From Candidatus Thorarchaeota archaeon (GTDB lineage: Archaea; Asgardarchaeota; Thorarchaeia; Thorarchaeales; Thorarchaeaceae), in the NCBI GenBank assembly GCA_016839345.1, contig JAEOUL010000288.1, positions 1-24,820 of the forward strand: 24,820 nt of DNA, given 5' to 3'. Both the position numbers and the translations under genes were made by a program. The notes beneath the pieces were generated by a model. The model did not search any database. It saw only the letters and a program-made list of their open reading frames with translations, and was not told the origin of the DNA. Of the stretch, positions 1 through 7,336 are shown piece by piece (the stretch's first letter is position 1; each line of letters starts with the position of its first letter).

Positions 1-5
1 AAGTA

Positions 6-24
6 ACAAAAATTACACTAATTA
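6..24 (-). terminator. possible T-rich terminator of the ribosomal operon
   Basis: On the minus strand, about 45 bases past the DUF106 stop, there is a short AT-only inverted repeat (AATTA, three-base loop, TAATT; 11-23) running into TTTTTG. T-rich tracts are the usual archaeal termination signal. The stem is weak, so the T-run carries most of the argument. Confidence 0.3.
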
Positions 25-67
25 TGTTAAATCCCTGTCTTTTTGAGTGCAAATCTCGCGCTATCTC

Positions 68-622
68 TTAGGTTGTTAGCACTTGTGTTCCCATGATCCT
101 TTGAAGGATGCTTGAGAGTCCTAGTCCAACGAGGAAATAGAATCCGTAAAAACTCAAGCCGAATCCAGCTGCCGTAGGCGCGCCCAACATGCCCGTAAGA
201 AATGGTAAGACTTTTTGGATATTGAAGGGGAGGACTACGACTAGATCGTCAACACCATCGGTATTGTAAAAGCCCCTGAGGAAGCTGAAAATCAGTATAA
301 AGGGTATGAAAAATATAAGCGATGGTTTGCATCTTGCACCCATCTGTTCTCTCTGAATTCGCTCGATATACGCTTTTCTTTTCTTTAGTTTCTTGAGGAG
401 CTTCTCATTCTGTGTTTTCTTTGCTTCCTGTTCCATTTCTCTATACTTCTTAATTTCTGCTTGTTGTTTGTTCAGTCTTCGCATATCAGTGAAACGTTTC
501 ATAGCGAGATTACTTATTGTTGAAATGCTCATCGAAATGAAAAGAATGAAAATCCCCGCCATTGGAGGGTCTTTGAAAACCAACGTGAACCAAAGTAAGA
601 AATCACCAAACATGTCTTGCAT
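68..622 (-). CDS. DUF106 / EMC3-TMCO1-like membrane protein (Oxa1 superfamily)
   Basis: Integral membrane protein of 184 residues. A hydrophobic segment at about 22-40 is followed by a long, highly charged, probably coiled-coil stretch (about 42-98) and then further membrane segments at about 100-117 and 152-175. This layout is that of archaeal DUF106 proteins, which belong to the Oxa1/YidC/EMC3/TMCO1 superfamily of membrane-protein insertases and contact the ribosome through the charged cytosolic hairpin. A position after secY and adenylate kinase at the end of a ribosomal protein operon is typical for the family. GGAG sits nine bases before the ATG and the gene starts six bases after the adenylate kinase stop, so it is probably cotranscribed. 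The family call is strong; insertase function is inferred from homologues. Confidence 0.85.
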   Translation of the reverse strand: MQDMFGDFLLWFTLVFKDPPMAGIFILFISMSISTISNLAMKRFTDMRRLNKQQAEIKKYREMEQEAKKTQNEKLLKKLKKRKAYIERIQREQMGARCKPSLIFFIPFILIFSFLRGFYNTDGVDDLVVVLPFNIQKVLPFLTGMLGAPTAAGFGLSFYGFYFLVGLGLSSILQRIMGTQVLTT

Positions 623-628
623 CTGAGT

Positions 629-1219
629 CTACTCCATCAATGTTTCCGCAAGTTCTGCAGCTGCTTCCTCTACTAGACCCTCACGATTCTTGATTATTCT
701 AACGGTTGCGCCTGTAATTGTGCCAATTGAGACTGCAGCAGCTCTGCACATCTCTTGATGTATCTGTATATCTGTCACTGCTTGAGCATCTCGAGTTCGA
801 GTTTCATCTCCTGTCCTTCGACTGGCAATCTTCTCAGGGTCTGCCTCAATAAGGACTACGGTCTTTGGTTTGATTGCAGTCACTACCCATTCCGGCAACC
901 CAATCAGGAAACCATTATTTGTCTGGATAAGAGTATGTGTGTCAACAATAGCTCTGGCTGATTTGGCCTTCTCTGCTATGACTCTTCCAGCTTCTCTTTG
1001 AACCTCTCTCTGAATAGAAGTTGGTAACTTCCGTAACTCATCGCGGTCTTTCACATAGCCTGCTTTTGTTGCCACTTCAAACATCTCCGTCCCAATAGTC
1101 AGTATGATGACTTCCTCGTTGTGGTTTTCCTTAACTTGCTCAACAGCTGTGTTGATTACCGTAGTCTTTCCAACACCTGGAATACCGGTCACGATGACGA
1201 CATTTCGAGATTCAGTCAT
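629..1219 (-). CDS. adkA: archaeal adenylate kinase
   Basis: Transfers phosphate between ATP and AMP to give two ADP in the cytosol. The protein has 196 residues, normal for the archaeal AdkA type, which is distinct from bacterial Adk. The P-loop GIPGVGKTT lies at residues 12-20. The motif DTHTLIQT in the middle and a late Arg-rich stretch (SRRTGDETRTRD) fit the AMP-binding and lid parts of this family. The gene lies downstream of secY, as in many archaeal ribosomal operons, but is separated from it by the toroid gene. The ATG has no strong SD, yet a TATA-like CTTTATAACA about 50 bases upstream suggests its own short-leader transcript in addition to any read-through. Confidence 0.93.
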   Translation of the reverse strand: MTESRNVVIVTGIPGVGKTTVINTAVEQVKENHNEEVIILTIGTEMFEVATKAGYVKDRDELRKLPTSIQREVQREAGRVIAEKAKSARAIVDTHTLIQTNNGFLIGLPEWVVTAIKPKTVVLIEADPEKIASRRTGDETRTRDAQAVTDIQIHQEMCRAAAVSIGTITGATVRIIKNREGLVEEAAAELAETLME

Positions 1220-1267
1220 TAGGTAGATACACCGTCCTTCGAGGATTAGGCGCTGGTTAGATGTACC

Positions 1268-1277
1268 TGTTATAAAG
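1268..1277 (-). promoter_or_regulatory. possible TATA box for adkA
   Basis: Minus-strand CTTTATAACA lies just past the stop of the toroid gene and about 50 bases before the adkA ATG. That places a start site about 25-28 bases upstream of the ATG. It implies an internal promoter inside the operon. Assigned by eye from the archaeal TATA consensus. Confidence 0.45.
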
Positions 1278-1284
1278 TCTGCTC

Positions 1285-2259
1285 CTATTCAAGGAGTCTT
1301 TTCAGTGTTCTGCAAATGACAAGGTTAACCCAGAGATTCTGATTCCTATCACTGGCACCTCGTACCAGTTTGAGCCTCCAAAGACCATCTTTCTTTTGAT
1401 TTTTGACAAACCAATCCACCCCCTCTCGAATCTGTGGTTGATCGATTGAAAGACCTAGCTTAGAGAGCGTATCGAGAGTAGATAGAAGGTCAGTGAACCA
1501 AAATGGGAAGGAGAATCTTGTCCAAAATTCAGGTGCTTTACGATCAGTGTAACAATCCGCTTTGAAAATACGAGAAGCTAGTAACTCTGCTGCATGTTTC
1601 ACCTCAGGTCGTTTACAATAAGTCGGATGTGCGGCAAAAGCTCTAAGAACGACTCCAGTTACCATATGTGAAAATGGTTTACTTTTATCAGGTTGAATTA
1701 GCTTTGATAGAGCTATAACTTCCTTAATTCTAAGTTTGGCTGTTCTAAATGGAATTAGCCATGCTCCGTCATCTTGCCTGATAGATAACAACCAATCGAG
1801 CCCCAAAGTGATGCGATGGTCATCATGATACCCCGCTTTGATTAGCAATTCCATGAACGCTGCAGAATAGTTTGGAGTGTACTGATTCCAATATACTCCT
1901 CTAAAGTCCCCCTCTTCAGTTTGGCATCCAAATAGAAAATCAGCCGCTTTTTCAATTGCTGGATGTTTTCGGTTCAAGAGGTATTTTTCAACAAGTATAG
2001 CAAGATTCCTGAAGGTTTCTACTTGGTTATATCCATGGAGTGATCTGATATCGACCTTTGGATTGGGATAACGCCATGACCCTTCATCCTGCTGTTTCTT
2101 GAGTAGTTTCATTGCCTGTTTCATTATCCACAGATTCTCTTCTGAATCCAAGTCCTTTTCTAGTAAATCACGATTTACCTGATATTGTATTGCTCTGTCA
2201 GTTGCAGATCCAAGTAAAGGAATTGGATCATAGTCTAGATGACTTCTCCAATCTTCCAC
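1285..2259 (-). CDS. alpha/alpha-toroid (prenyltransferase / terpene-cyclase-fold) protein
   Basis: Protein of 324 residues with four QW-like repeats: QQDEGSW at 56-62, QTEEGDF at 113-119, RQDDGAW at 161-167 and QKKDGLW at 288-294. Such Q..DG.W repeats mark the alpha/alpha barrels of squalene-hopene cyclases and prenyltransferase beta subunits. No DxDD catalytic motif of a cyclase is visible, and the length is about half that of a squalene-hopene cyclase, so cyclisation is unlikely. The N-terminus resembles a poorly characterised family of toroid proteins that databases often mislabel as nitrogen fixation protein NifH; it has no P-loop and is not NifH. The start is GTG with an excellent SD (GGAGTGAT, six bases before it). 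The gene sits between secY and adkA, an unusual place. Function unknown; a lipid or isoprenoid role is only a guess from the fold. Confidence 0.65.
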   Translation of the reverse strand: MEDWRSHLDYDPIPLLGSATDRAIQYQVNRDLLEKDLDSEENLWIMKQAMKLLKKQQDEGSWRYPNPKVDIRSLHGYNQVETFRNLAILVEKYLLNRKHPAIEKAADFLFGCQTEEGDFRGVYWNQYTPNYSAAFMELLIKAGYHDDHRITLGLDWLLSIRQDDGAWLIPFRTAKLRIKEVIALSKLIQPDKSKPFSHMVTGVVLRAFAAHPTYCKRPEVKHAAELLASRIFKADCYTDRKAPEFWTRFSFPFWFTDLLSTLDTLSKLGLSIDQPQIREGVDWFVKNQKKDGLWRLKLVRGASDRNQNLWVNLVICRTLKRLLE

Positions 2260-2329
2260 TAATGAATCACTCCAACTACTTTTTCAACATCCTTTTTCAA
2301 AAAGCTTTCACATAGAAGAAAATCATCAA

Positions 2330-2349
2330 GGGAAGAACATTGTCTTCCC
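2330..2349 (-). terminator. hairpin directly downstream of secY
   Basis: A perfect 7-bp inverted repeat, GGGAAGA and TCTTCCC with a six-base loop, lies 14 bases after the secY stop. In the minus-strand transcript it is followed after a few bases by TTTTCTTCT. It could end or attenuate transcription, or protect a processed 3' end, between secY and the toroid gene. The repeat is directly visible; the role is inferred. Confidence 0.45.
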
Positions 2350-2362
2350 CTGATACATCTAG

Positions 2363-3883
2363 CTATAATATTCCAAGCAGTCCTGCTGCTCCTTCGCCGG
2401 CCATTCCAGCAAGCTGTTCCTTGGCTATCTGCTCATAGTATTGTTTGATAATCGATACCATGAGCAATATCCCCGTGCCACTTGCTAAAGCTCCCATGAC
2501 GTCTGCAGCAGCAGCAAGTATCCCGATAAGGAATCCTCCAAGACCAGCAACAATAGGAATGTAACGCTCGAGTAGTCTTTCCAAGACCTTCTCACTGGTT
2601 CTAAATCCAGGAATAATGTATCCCGAATTGAGAAGCTGCCGAGACACATCTCTCGGTGCTATACCAGAGATATCCACCCATATTTTGCTGAAGCCCCAAC
2701 ATAGAATTATCATGAGTGCAGAATAGATGATAATATGCACCCAACCTTCCATCCCCTCTTCTATTAAGCGGAATATTCCTTGAGGCGGCGTGATATATTT
2801 GGCTAAGCCTGACGTCGCAAGCATCCGTCCACTCTCTACATCTCGTTCAAAAACACCCAACCAACTCAAGAATGGATTATTTCCTTCTGCATTGAAAGCA
2901 CCCCATATTATTTGACCAAAGAAGAGGATGTTTGCATAGAGTGCTTGAGCAAGAATGACTGGAATATTCGAGGTATATAGAAGCTTTATTGGATATCGTG
3001 CCTTCATCCCTCTGTATTTTGCATATTGTAATGGGATCTCTACTCGGACAGATTCCATCCAAATGACTGCAAAAAAGATGACGAATGTTACAATCAACGA
3101 GAGTACGCTTGGATCGTACCCATTTCTGACAATGAACCAGGCCGCATCTACTGGATCACCCTGAGTTGTACCAATCCCAAACACTCTCAGCAGGTTACCA
3201 AGTAAAGCTGAAATGATTCCCTTTGGTAGGTTTGTTGGGAACTCGTTGGGAGCTCCACCCATGTAGCCGTCTGGTGAGGCCGCTTCAATATCTATGAAAT
3301 TGAGTGCGTTGTATAATACTTGACCTGCAACATTGGTCATGATGAACAATGAAACTCCAGAGCCAAGACCCCATCCCTTCTGGACCAACTCATCCATCAG
3401 AATCACGATCATTCCAGAGAAGAATAACTGAATGAACACGATGAGCGACGCTGTAGGATCAAGAGGTCCATAAGCCTGCCCCATGATGTACGCAATTGCT
3501 TGGAAAGCTGTCATGATCATCGCAAGGACTTTCTGACCTCCGGTGAAGAGAGCTCTGTCCTCTGGGTCTCCAAAGTCTACATTGATGATCTTTGAACCTG
3601 ATAGTAGCTGCATGACCAGACCTGCAGTGACGATTGGTCCTATTCCTAGCTCCATCAAAGTTCCACGAGTACTAGCAAGTATGACTCGCATCGCCCAAAG
3701 ATAGTCTGTTCCTACAGTCTTGTCGACACCATAGAGAGGAAGGTGTGACATGATGAGGAATATTATGAGAATAAGGGCTGTCCAGACAAATTTCTCCCTA
3801 AAACTGACTTCTCTGTCCGGAGCCTTAACTTCTGGCATTACCCGTACGAATGGAGATAATGCTTTCAGGAATGTGCTAGGCAT
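2363..3883 (-). CDS. secY: preprotein translocase subunit SecY (Sec61 alpha)
   Basis: Pore-forming subunit of the Sec translocon in the cytoplasmic membrane. The 506 residues contain about ten hydrophobic segments. Family signatures include the region around VDISGIAPRDVSRQLLNSG before the last helices and PLYGVDKTVGTDYLW after the first. A large loop, rich in Gly, Pro and Asn, follows the middle of the protein (about residues 200-250) and makes it somewhat longer than many archaeal SecY proteins. The ATG is preceded by GGAGG at suitable spacing. A gap of 78 bases separates it from L15; the gap holds a hairpin and a TATA-like element, so secY may also be transcribed on its own. SecE and SecG are not in the window. 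Confidence 0.97.
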   Translation of the reverse strand: MPSTFLKALSPFVRVMPEVKAPDREVSFREKFVWTALILIIFLIMSHLPLYGVDKTVGTDYLWAMRVILASTRGTLMELGIGPIVTAGLVMQLLSGSKIINVDFGDPEDRALFTGGQKVLAMIMTAFQAIAYIMGQAYGPLDPTASLIVFIQLFFSGMIVILMDELVQKGWGLGSGVSLFIMTNVAGQVLYNALNFIDIEAASPDGYMGGAPNEFPTNLPKGIISALLGNLLRVFGIGTTQGDPVDAAWFIVRNGYDPSVLSLIVTFVIFFAVIWMESVRVEIPLQYAKYRGMKARYPIKLLYTSNIPVILAQALYANILFFGQIIWGAFNAEGNNPFLSWLGVFERDVESGRMLATSGLAKYITPPQGIFRLIEEGMEGWVHIIIYSALMIILCWGFSKIWVDISGIAPRDVSRQLLNSGYIIPGFRTSEKVLERLLERYIPIVAGLGGFLIGILAAAADVMGALASGTGILLMVSIIKQYYEQIAKEQLAGMAGEGAAGLLGIL

Positions 3884-3928
3884 TCATTTTGCCTCCTGCA
3901 GGTCATTTCGGGGTCCAGTTGACCTTTA

Positions 3929-3938
3929 CCTTTAAAGC
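3929..3938 (-). promoter_or_regulatory. possible TATA box for secY
   Basis: Minus-strand GCTTTAAAGG between L15 and secY. A start about 25 bases downstream would give a leader of about 25 bases that still contains the GGAGG SD of secY. This supports a secondary promoter within the ribosomal operon. Confidence 0.4.
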
Positions 3939-3944
3939 TAGTGG

Positions 3945-3960
3945 TCAGATTGAAATCTGA
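3945..3960 (-). repeat. hairpin next to the L15 stop codon
   Basis: TCAGAT and ATCTGA form a perfect 6-bp inverted repeat with a TGAA loop immediately after the L15 stop. It may be a processing or termination signal between L15 and secY. There is no T-run, so it is not a classical terminator. Confidence 0.35.
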
Positions 3961-3961
3961 A

Positions 3962-4411
3962 CTACTCTTCTGGTAAGTCAATTGTTCCTCCAACACCAGT
4001 GACCTTTTCCCTGGCTCTTGGAGTGATTGCTTTCACACCCGTCAGATTCAATTTGCGGGTTACTTTTCCAGACCCAAGTATCCTGTCAATACCGAGCTCC
4101 GAAACATCAATGTTGTAACGTTTGCCAGTCATTGAGGCTAACTCTTGTGCCACAAGTCTATCAGCTGCCTCGTCGATGTCCCCAATATTCACAGCAACAG
4201 GATGGTCTATAACTTTCTGAGGTCTCTTAAAGCCCCATTTTCCAAAGTAACGGGGATCCTCCTGCATTACCTTGATGTAGTGATGCTTCTTTGAACCAGC
4301 CATACCTTTGCCTCCTCTTTGTCCAGAGGCTCGATGACCTGCACTAAAGCCGTAACCTGCTGCGCGACGTCCTCGCATCTTGTTGATTTTCTTAGATTTT
4401 CGTTTCTGCAT
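3962..4411 (-). CDS. rpl15: 50S ribosomal protein L15 (uL15)
   Basis: Large-subunit protein of 149 residues, a normal archaeal length. The basic, glycine-rich N-terminus (KKINKMRGRRAAGYG, then HRASGQRGGKGMAGSKKHH) is the hallmark of archaeal and eukaryotic uL15 and threads into 23S rRNA. The C-terminal half ends in KVTGVGGTIDLPEE. It follows hsp20 and precedes secY, its usual downstream neighbour. Its first 20 bases overlap the end of hsp20 in another frame, so its ribosome binding site must lie inside the hsp20 coding region; the nearest candidate, GAGG, is about 12 bases from the ATG. This overlap suggests that the two are translationally linked. Confidence 0.96.
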   Translation of the reverse strand: MQKRKSKKINKMRGRRAAGYGFSAGHRASGQRGGKGMAGSKKHHYIKVMQEDPRYFGKWGFKRPQKVIDHPVAVNIGDIDEAADRLVAQELASMTGKRYNIDVSELGIDRILGSGKVTRKLNLTGVKAITPRAREKVTGVGGTIDLPEE

Positions 4412-4955
4412 CGATATCTCTATCCTCTACTCTCTTGAGACGTACCTCCAGCACGCCGTTACGTATTGCCGATTTGGCTTCTTCCTTTTTCACTTTGCTT
4501 GGAAGCTCTATGACCTTGTGATAGGGGCGTTTAGGGTTCTCTGAATGGATTGTCAGAGTGGTTCCCTTGATTCTGACCTTTATCTCATCCCGCTCTACAC
4601 CAGGGACTTCTGCGACTACAATAATCTCATCGTTTTCTTCCACAACATCAACTAGAGGTTCAAGACTTGAAGATGGTCCTACTCCTTCCTCCCCTGGTGG
4701 GTTTCCAAACCGTTGGATGATGGGTTTTCCATCAGGTCCGACATTCATTGAGAATCCGAAGACGAACGGACTAGTCCCTTCAGAACCCTTGAGCATTTCT
4801 TCAAAGACTTCACTATCAAATAGTGTTCCCTCGTTCATTTCACTCATCATCTTCTCCATCATCTCTTCTATCATCCGAAACATTTCCTCTGGTATGAAGT
4901 CGCCAAACCAGCGTCGGAGTTTTCTCCTAGTTTCGTCATCATCGTCCCAAGACAT
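4392..4955 (-). CDS. small heat-shock protein Hsp20 (alpha-crystallin domain)
   Basis: ATP-independent holdase chaperone of 187 residues. The N-terminal arm has an acidic start, a Met-rich amphipathic helix (about 24-42) and the segment FGFSMNVGPDGKPIIQRFGN, a feature I recall from a group of archaeal Hsp20 proteins. The alpha-crystallin domain runs from about 99 to 175, with VPGVERDEIKV in the middle and the conserved A.xxGVL motif as NGVLEVRL near 166-173. No clear IxI tail is seen apart from the final DAETKI. A GAGGTGA SD overlaps the L30 stop. The gene is embedded between L30 and L15 in the ribosomal operon and overlaps L15 by 20 bases, which is unusual and suggests coupling of chaperone supply to ribosome synthesis. 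Confidence 0.92.
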   Translation of the reverse strand: MSWDDDDETRRKLRRWFGDFIPEEMFRMIEEMMEKMMSEMNEGTLFDSEVFEEMLKGSEGTSPFVFGFSMNVGPDGKPIIQRFGNPPGEEGVGPSSSLEPLVDVVEENDEIIVVAEVPGVERDEIKVRIKGTTLTIHSENPKRPYHKVIELPSKVKKEEAKSAIRNGVLEVRLKRVEDRDIDAETKI

Positions 4956-4966
4956 TCATTTTCACC

Positions 4967-5449
4967 TCAAAGCATTCGTAGGGCTAAATCGTTGATCTCT
5001 TCCCCACGATATCCTGTGATTCCTCCCATTCCAACTGGTAAATACTTCTTGCCTCTGTATCCACTTTTGGGGGGTGTTAATCGAAAGATTGGTTTTAATC
5101 CTTCAACATCAGACACACTTGCTTTTCCACCAGCTATCGCTTTTGCAAGAGCCTTAATACTGCTGAGTTTTGAGTTCTTCTTCACATAGTCGTCGGTGAG
5201 TTTCTTATTCCCAGGTAAACGCCCTCTTTTTGTGAGAAGCTTTACAATTACATCTTCAGTTGGTTCTCCCCATGTGATGTAATCCTTAGACTTTGTGATC
5301 ATGCCCAGAATGCTAGGAGTCACTTTGAATAGCCGTGCCTGATGAAGCCGACCTAGTAGAAGCTTATCTAGAGTATCTTCTATCTGTGGTTTAACCCTGA
5401 CTTGACCTCTTACTCTGATTGCAAGTACAATCTTATCTGTTTCACTCAT
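4967..5449 (-). CDS. rpl30: 50S ribosomal protein L30 (uL30)
   Basis: Large-subunit protein of 160 residues, the long archaeal/eukaryotic form of uL30 rather than the 60-residue bacterial one. The ferredoxin-like RNA-binding core opens with IVLAIRVRGQVRVKPQIEDT and LLGRLHQARL. The C-terminal extension contains RLTPPKSGYRGKKYLPVGMG. The start overlaps the S5 stop by four bases (ATGA), with GGAGTGA a few bases upstream, so it is translationally coupled to S5. The order S5-L30-(Hsp20)-L15 is canonical except for the inserted chaperone gene. Confidence 0.95.
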   Translation of the reverse strand: MSETDKIVLAIRVRGQVRVKPQIEDTLDKLLLGRLHQARLFKVTPSILGMITKSKDYITWGEPTEDVIVKLLTKRGRLPGNKKLTDDYVKKNSKLSSIKALAKAIAGGKASVSDVEGLKPIFRLTPPKSGYRGKKYLPVGMGGITGYRGEEINDLALRML

Positions 5450-6126
5450 ATCTCAGTCACTCCTGATGAGCTCCATTCCTGTGGTGGGAGCATCTTGTAG
5501 GTTTGCGTCAATGCATTGACAAATGCTTTTGCAAAGTTAGATGATGTTCTTGATCTTCCTTTTGTGATTGACCACACATCATGAAGTCCTGCAATTCTCA
5601 ATACTATCTTACCAACATCTGCTGTTACTAGACCTGTTCCCTTCGGTGCTGGCCTCAATGTGACACTGACAGATCCAGATGAACCTTCCACTTGAAACGG
5701 TATACTGTGGGGGTCATGACATCGACATTCCCAAGAGCCGCAGCCCCTGCGAAACACCATAATGTTGAGTTTAGCTCTAGATTCTGCAGCACGTACAGCT
5801 GGTACAAACTCGGGAGCCTTGCCAATACCGATTCCAAGAACTCCTTCTCCATTACCCACTACGACAGTTATTCTGAAGCTTTTCTGCTGCCCGCTGTCAG
5901 ATTGCCTCTGTACGAGTGTAACATCTACAACTTCTTGTCGAAGATCAGGAAACAAAGCATCCACAATTTCCGGCTCTCTAATACTGTAATTGTTCTGCAT
6001 GATTTCGTCAATCGAGTTGATATGTCCCTCTTTCACAAGCCTACCTAGCTTTGTTTTTGGGATCCAATCATCAAGTGGGCTAATCTCTGTGCGAGGTTGT
6101 CTCCTTCTTCTTTGTTGTCTACTCAT
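5446..6126 (-). CDS. rps5: 30S ribosomal protein S5 (uS5)
   Basis: Small-subunit protein of 226 residues, involved in decoding accuracy. The N-terminal double-stranded-RNA-binding fold carries FRITVVVGNGEGVLGIGIGKA (about residues 82-102). The C-terminal domain contains the archaeal stretch RRGCGSWECRC, followed by GSVSVTLRPAPKGTGLV and DVWSITKGRSRTSSNFAKA. The length matches archaeal and eukaryotic S5/RPS2. The SD is GAGGTGG. It lies 15 bases after L18 and overlaps L30 by four bases. Confidence 0.97.
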   Translation of the reverse strand: MSRQQRRRRQPRTEISPLDDWIPKTKLGRLVKEGHINSIDEIMQNNYSIREPEIVDALFPDLRQEVVDVTLVQRQSDSGQQKSFRITVVVGNGEGVLGIGIGKAPEFVPAVRAAESRAKLNIMVFRRGCGSWECRCHDPHSIPFQVEGSSGSVSVTLRPAPKGTGLVTADVGKIVLRIAGLHDVWSITKGRSRTSSNFAKAFVNALTQTYKMLPPQEWSSSGVTEI

Positions 6127-6141
6127 TTCATGCCACCTCTA

Positions 6142-6888
6142 TTACTTACGCCTCCGACCCTTCTTGCCCTTGCCTCTAGCAATGAGCTTCTTCGGTTTTG
6201 GTTTCCGAGGCACCGCACGCGGAGGTTTGACAGCAGGTTTCTCTTTCTTTGGTTTCTCAGCTTTTGGTTTCTTAGCTGCTTTTGCGGGAGCCTTCCTTTT
6301 CTTCTTCAACTGAGCAGCTGAAATGTCTTCAAGAGCCTTTTTGACCGTCATGAATTTCTTTGGAATAGTCGAGATAGTTGTCTTCTTCTCACCCAACTTG
6401 CTGAACATATTTGATTTGGTTCCAAAGTGATCGTAAGCTGCTACAATGTGCTCTCCTGAAATTCTGGCCTCATCAGGGAGCACCTCAGGATTATGTGGGA
6501 TCTCAAGTCCTGCATCAATCGCTCCTTTCAATGCAGCATAGACCCGTGAACCCTTCACTGGTGGGTTTAGTCCTATATCTAGTACTGCTTCCTTGACACC
6601 CCTACTCTTTGCTCGTAATCCTGCAAGCAATCCAGTTAAGTATGCAGATGGTGTGTTTGCAGTCCCTGCAACCCATCCATGATTTGCCAGTTCTGTAGAT
6701 ATGGCAGAAGCTAATGTTGAATCACCAACAACACTTGCGTTAATGATCTGCACGATGGTAGTAGTGTTTGTCTTTCTCACGACAAGTCTGGGACGTCTTG
6801 ATTGAAGCAGGCGCATACGGCGATAGTAGTTTGTCCTACCTTCTCTCCTACGTCGAAACTTTACCCTGTATGTTGGTCCCTGTGCCAT
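6142..6888 (-). CDS. rpl18: 50S ribosomal protein L18 (uL18) with basic C-terminal extension
   Basis: 5S-rRNA-binding large-subunit protein. The core begins [19 protein letters not shown] and continues with [20 protein letters not shown], as in archaeal/eukaryotic uL18 (RPL5). Typical archaeal homologues are roughly 190-200 residues; this one has 248. From about residue 194 it adds a tail built almost only of Lys, Ala, Pro and Arg, with repeated [16 protein letters not shown] units. The tail probably interacts with rRNA. An AGGAGG SD lies 11 bases before the ATG, and the start shares one base with the L19e stop. Confidence 0.95.
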   Translation of the reverse strand: MAQGPTYRVKFRRRREGRTNYYRRMRLLQSRRPRLVVRKTNTTTIVQIINASVVGDSTLASAISTELANHGWVAGTANTPSAYLTGLLAGLRAKSRGVKEAVLDIGLNPPVKGSRVYAALKGAIDAGLEIPHNPEVLPDEARISGEHIVAAYDHFGTKSNMFSKLGEKKTTISTIPKKFMTVKKALEDISAAQLKKKRKAPAKAAKKPKAEKPKKEKPAVKPPRAVPRKPKPKKLIARGKGKKGRRRK

Positions 6889-7334
6889 TATTTGGACAGC
6901 CTCCTTTCTGCGATATACGTCCTAAGGTGAGCTGTGTTACGGAATGCGTTACCTTTTGCTTTCAGATACAGCTCTCTGTATACTCTGCTAGTTATTTTCC
7001 CTTCATCTCTAAGCTTTCGCAGTTCCTTGCGCATAGGGCGGATTTTCATAATCCATCTGTCTTTACTGCTCAATTTGGAAGTGATCTTACCTTTCTTTCT
7101 GCCTGGTCCTGACCTCTGGCCTTTCCGTTTCTGGCTTAGTTTATGACGAGCACGTCCTCTACTGACACCACGAATAGGTTTCTTCTGAATAGCACCTTCA
7201 TCTACCAATCGTCTGATATCATCCCTGGTTATCGCAAGGCTGATCTCATCTTCGAATTGAGGATCAATCCAGACTCTGGACATACCGACCTTCATTACAT
7301 CTGCTGCTATTCGTTTCTGAGTACTGAGCTTCAT
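6888..7334 (-). CDS. rpl19e: 50S ribosomal protein L19e (eL19)
   Basis: Large-subunit protein found only in archaea and eukaryotes; 148 residues is a normal archaeal length. The sequence starts with [20 protein letters not shown], contains [20 protein letters not shown], then [20 protein letters not shown] and a C-terminal helix ending in [10 protein letters not shown], all classical for eL19. The SD is GGAGGTG, eight bases before the ATG. It lies two bases after the L32e stop and shares one base with L18. Confidence 0.97.
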   Translation of the reverse strand: MKLSTQKRIAADVMKVGMSRVWIDPQFEDEISLAITRDDIRRLVDEGAIQKKPIRGVSRGRARHKLSQKRKGQRSGPGRKKGKITSKLSSKDRWIMKIRPMRKELRKLRDEGKITSRVYRELYLKAKGNAFRNTAHLRTYIAERRLSK

Positions 7335-7336
7335 TA

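Noticed and set aside
1285..2259. Labelling the toroid protein as NifH or as squalene-hopene cyclase
   Set aside because: There is no P-loop for NifH and no DxDD motif or sufficient length for a cyclase; only the fold-level repeat pattern is supported.
4558..4995. Plus-strand open frame of 145 codons opposite hsp20
   Set aside because: Ser/Pro/Ile-rich antisense image of a well-supported Hsp20 gene; no family resemblance.
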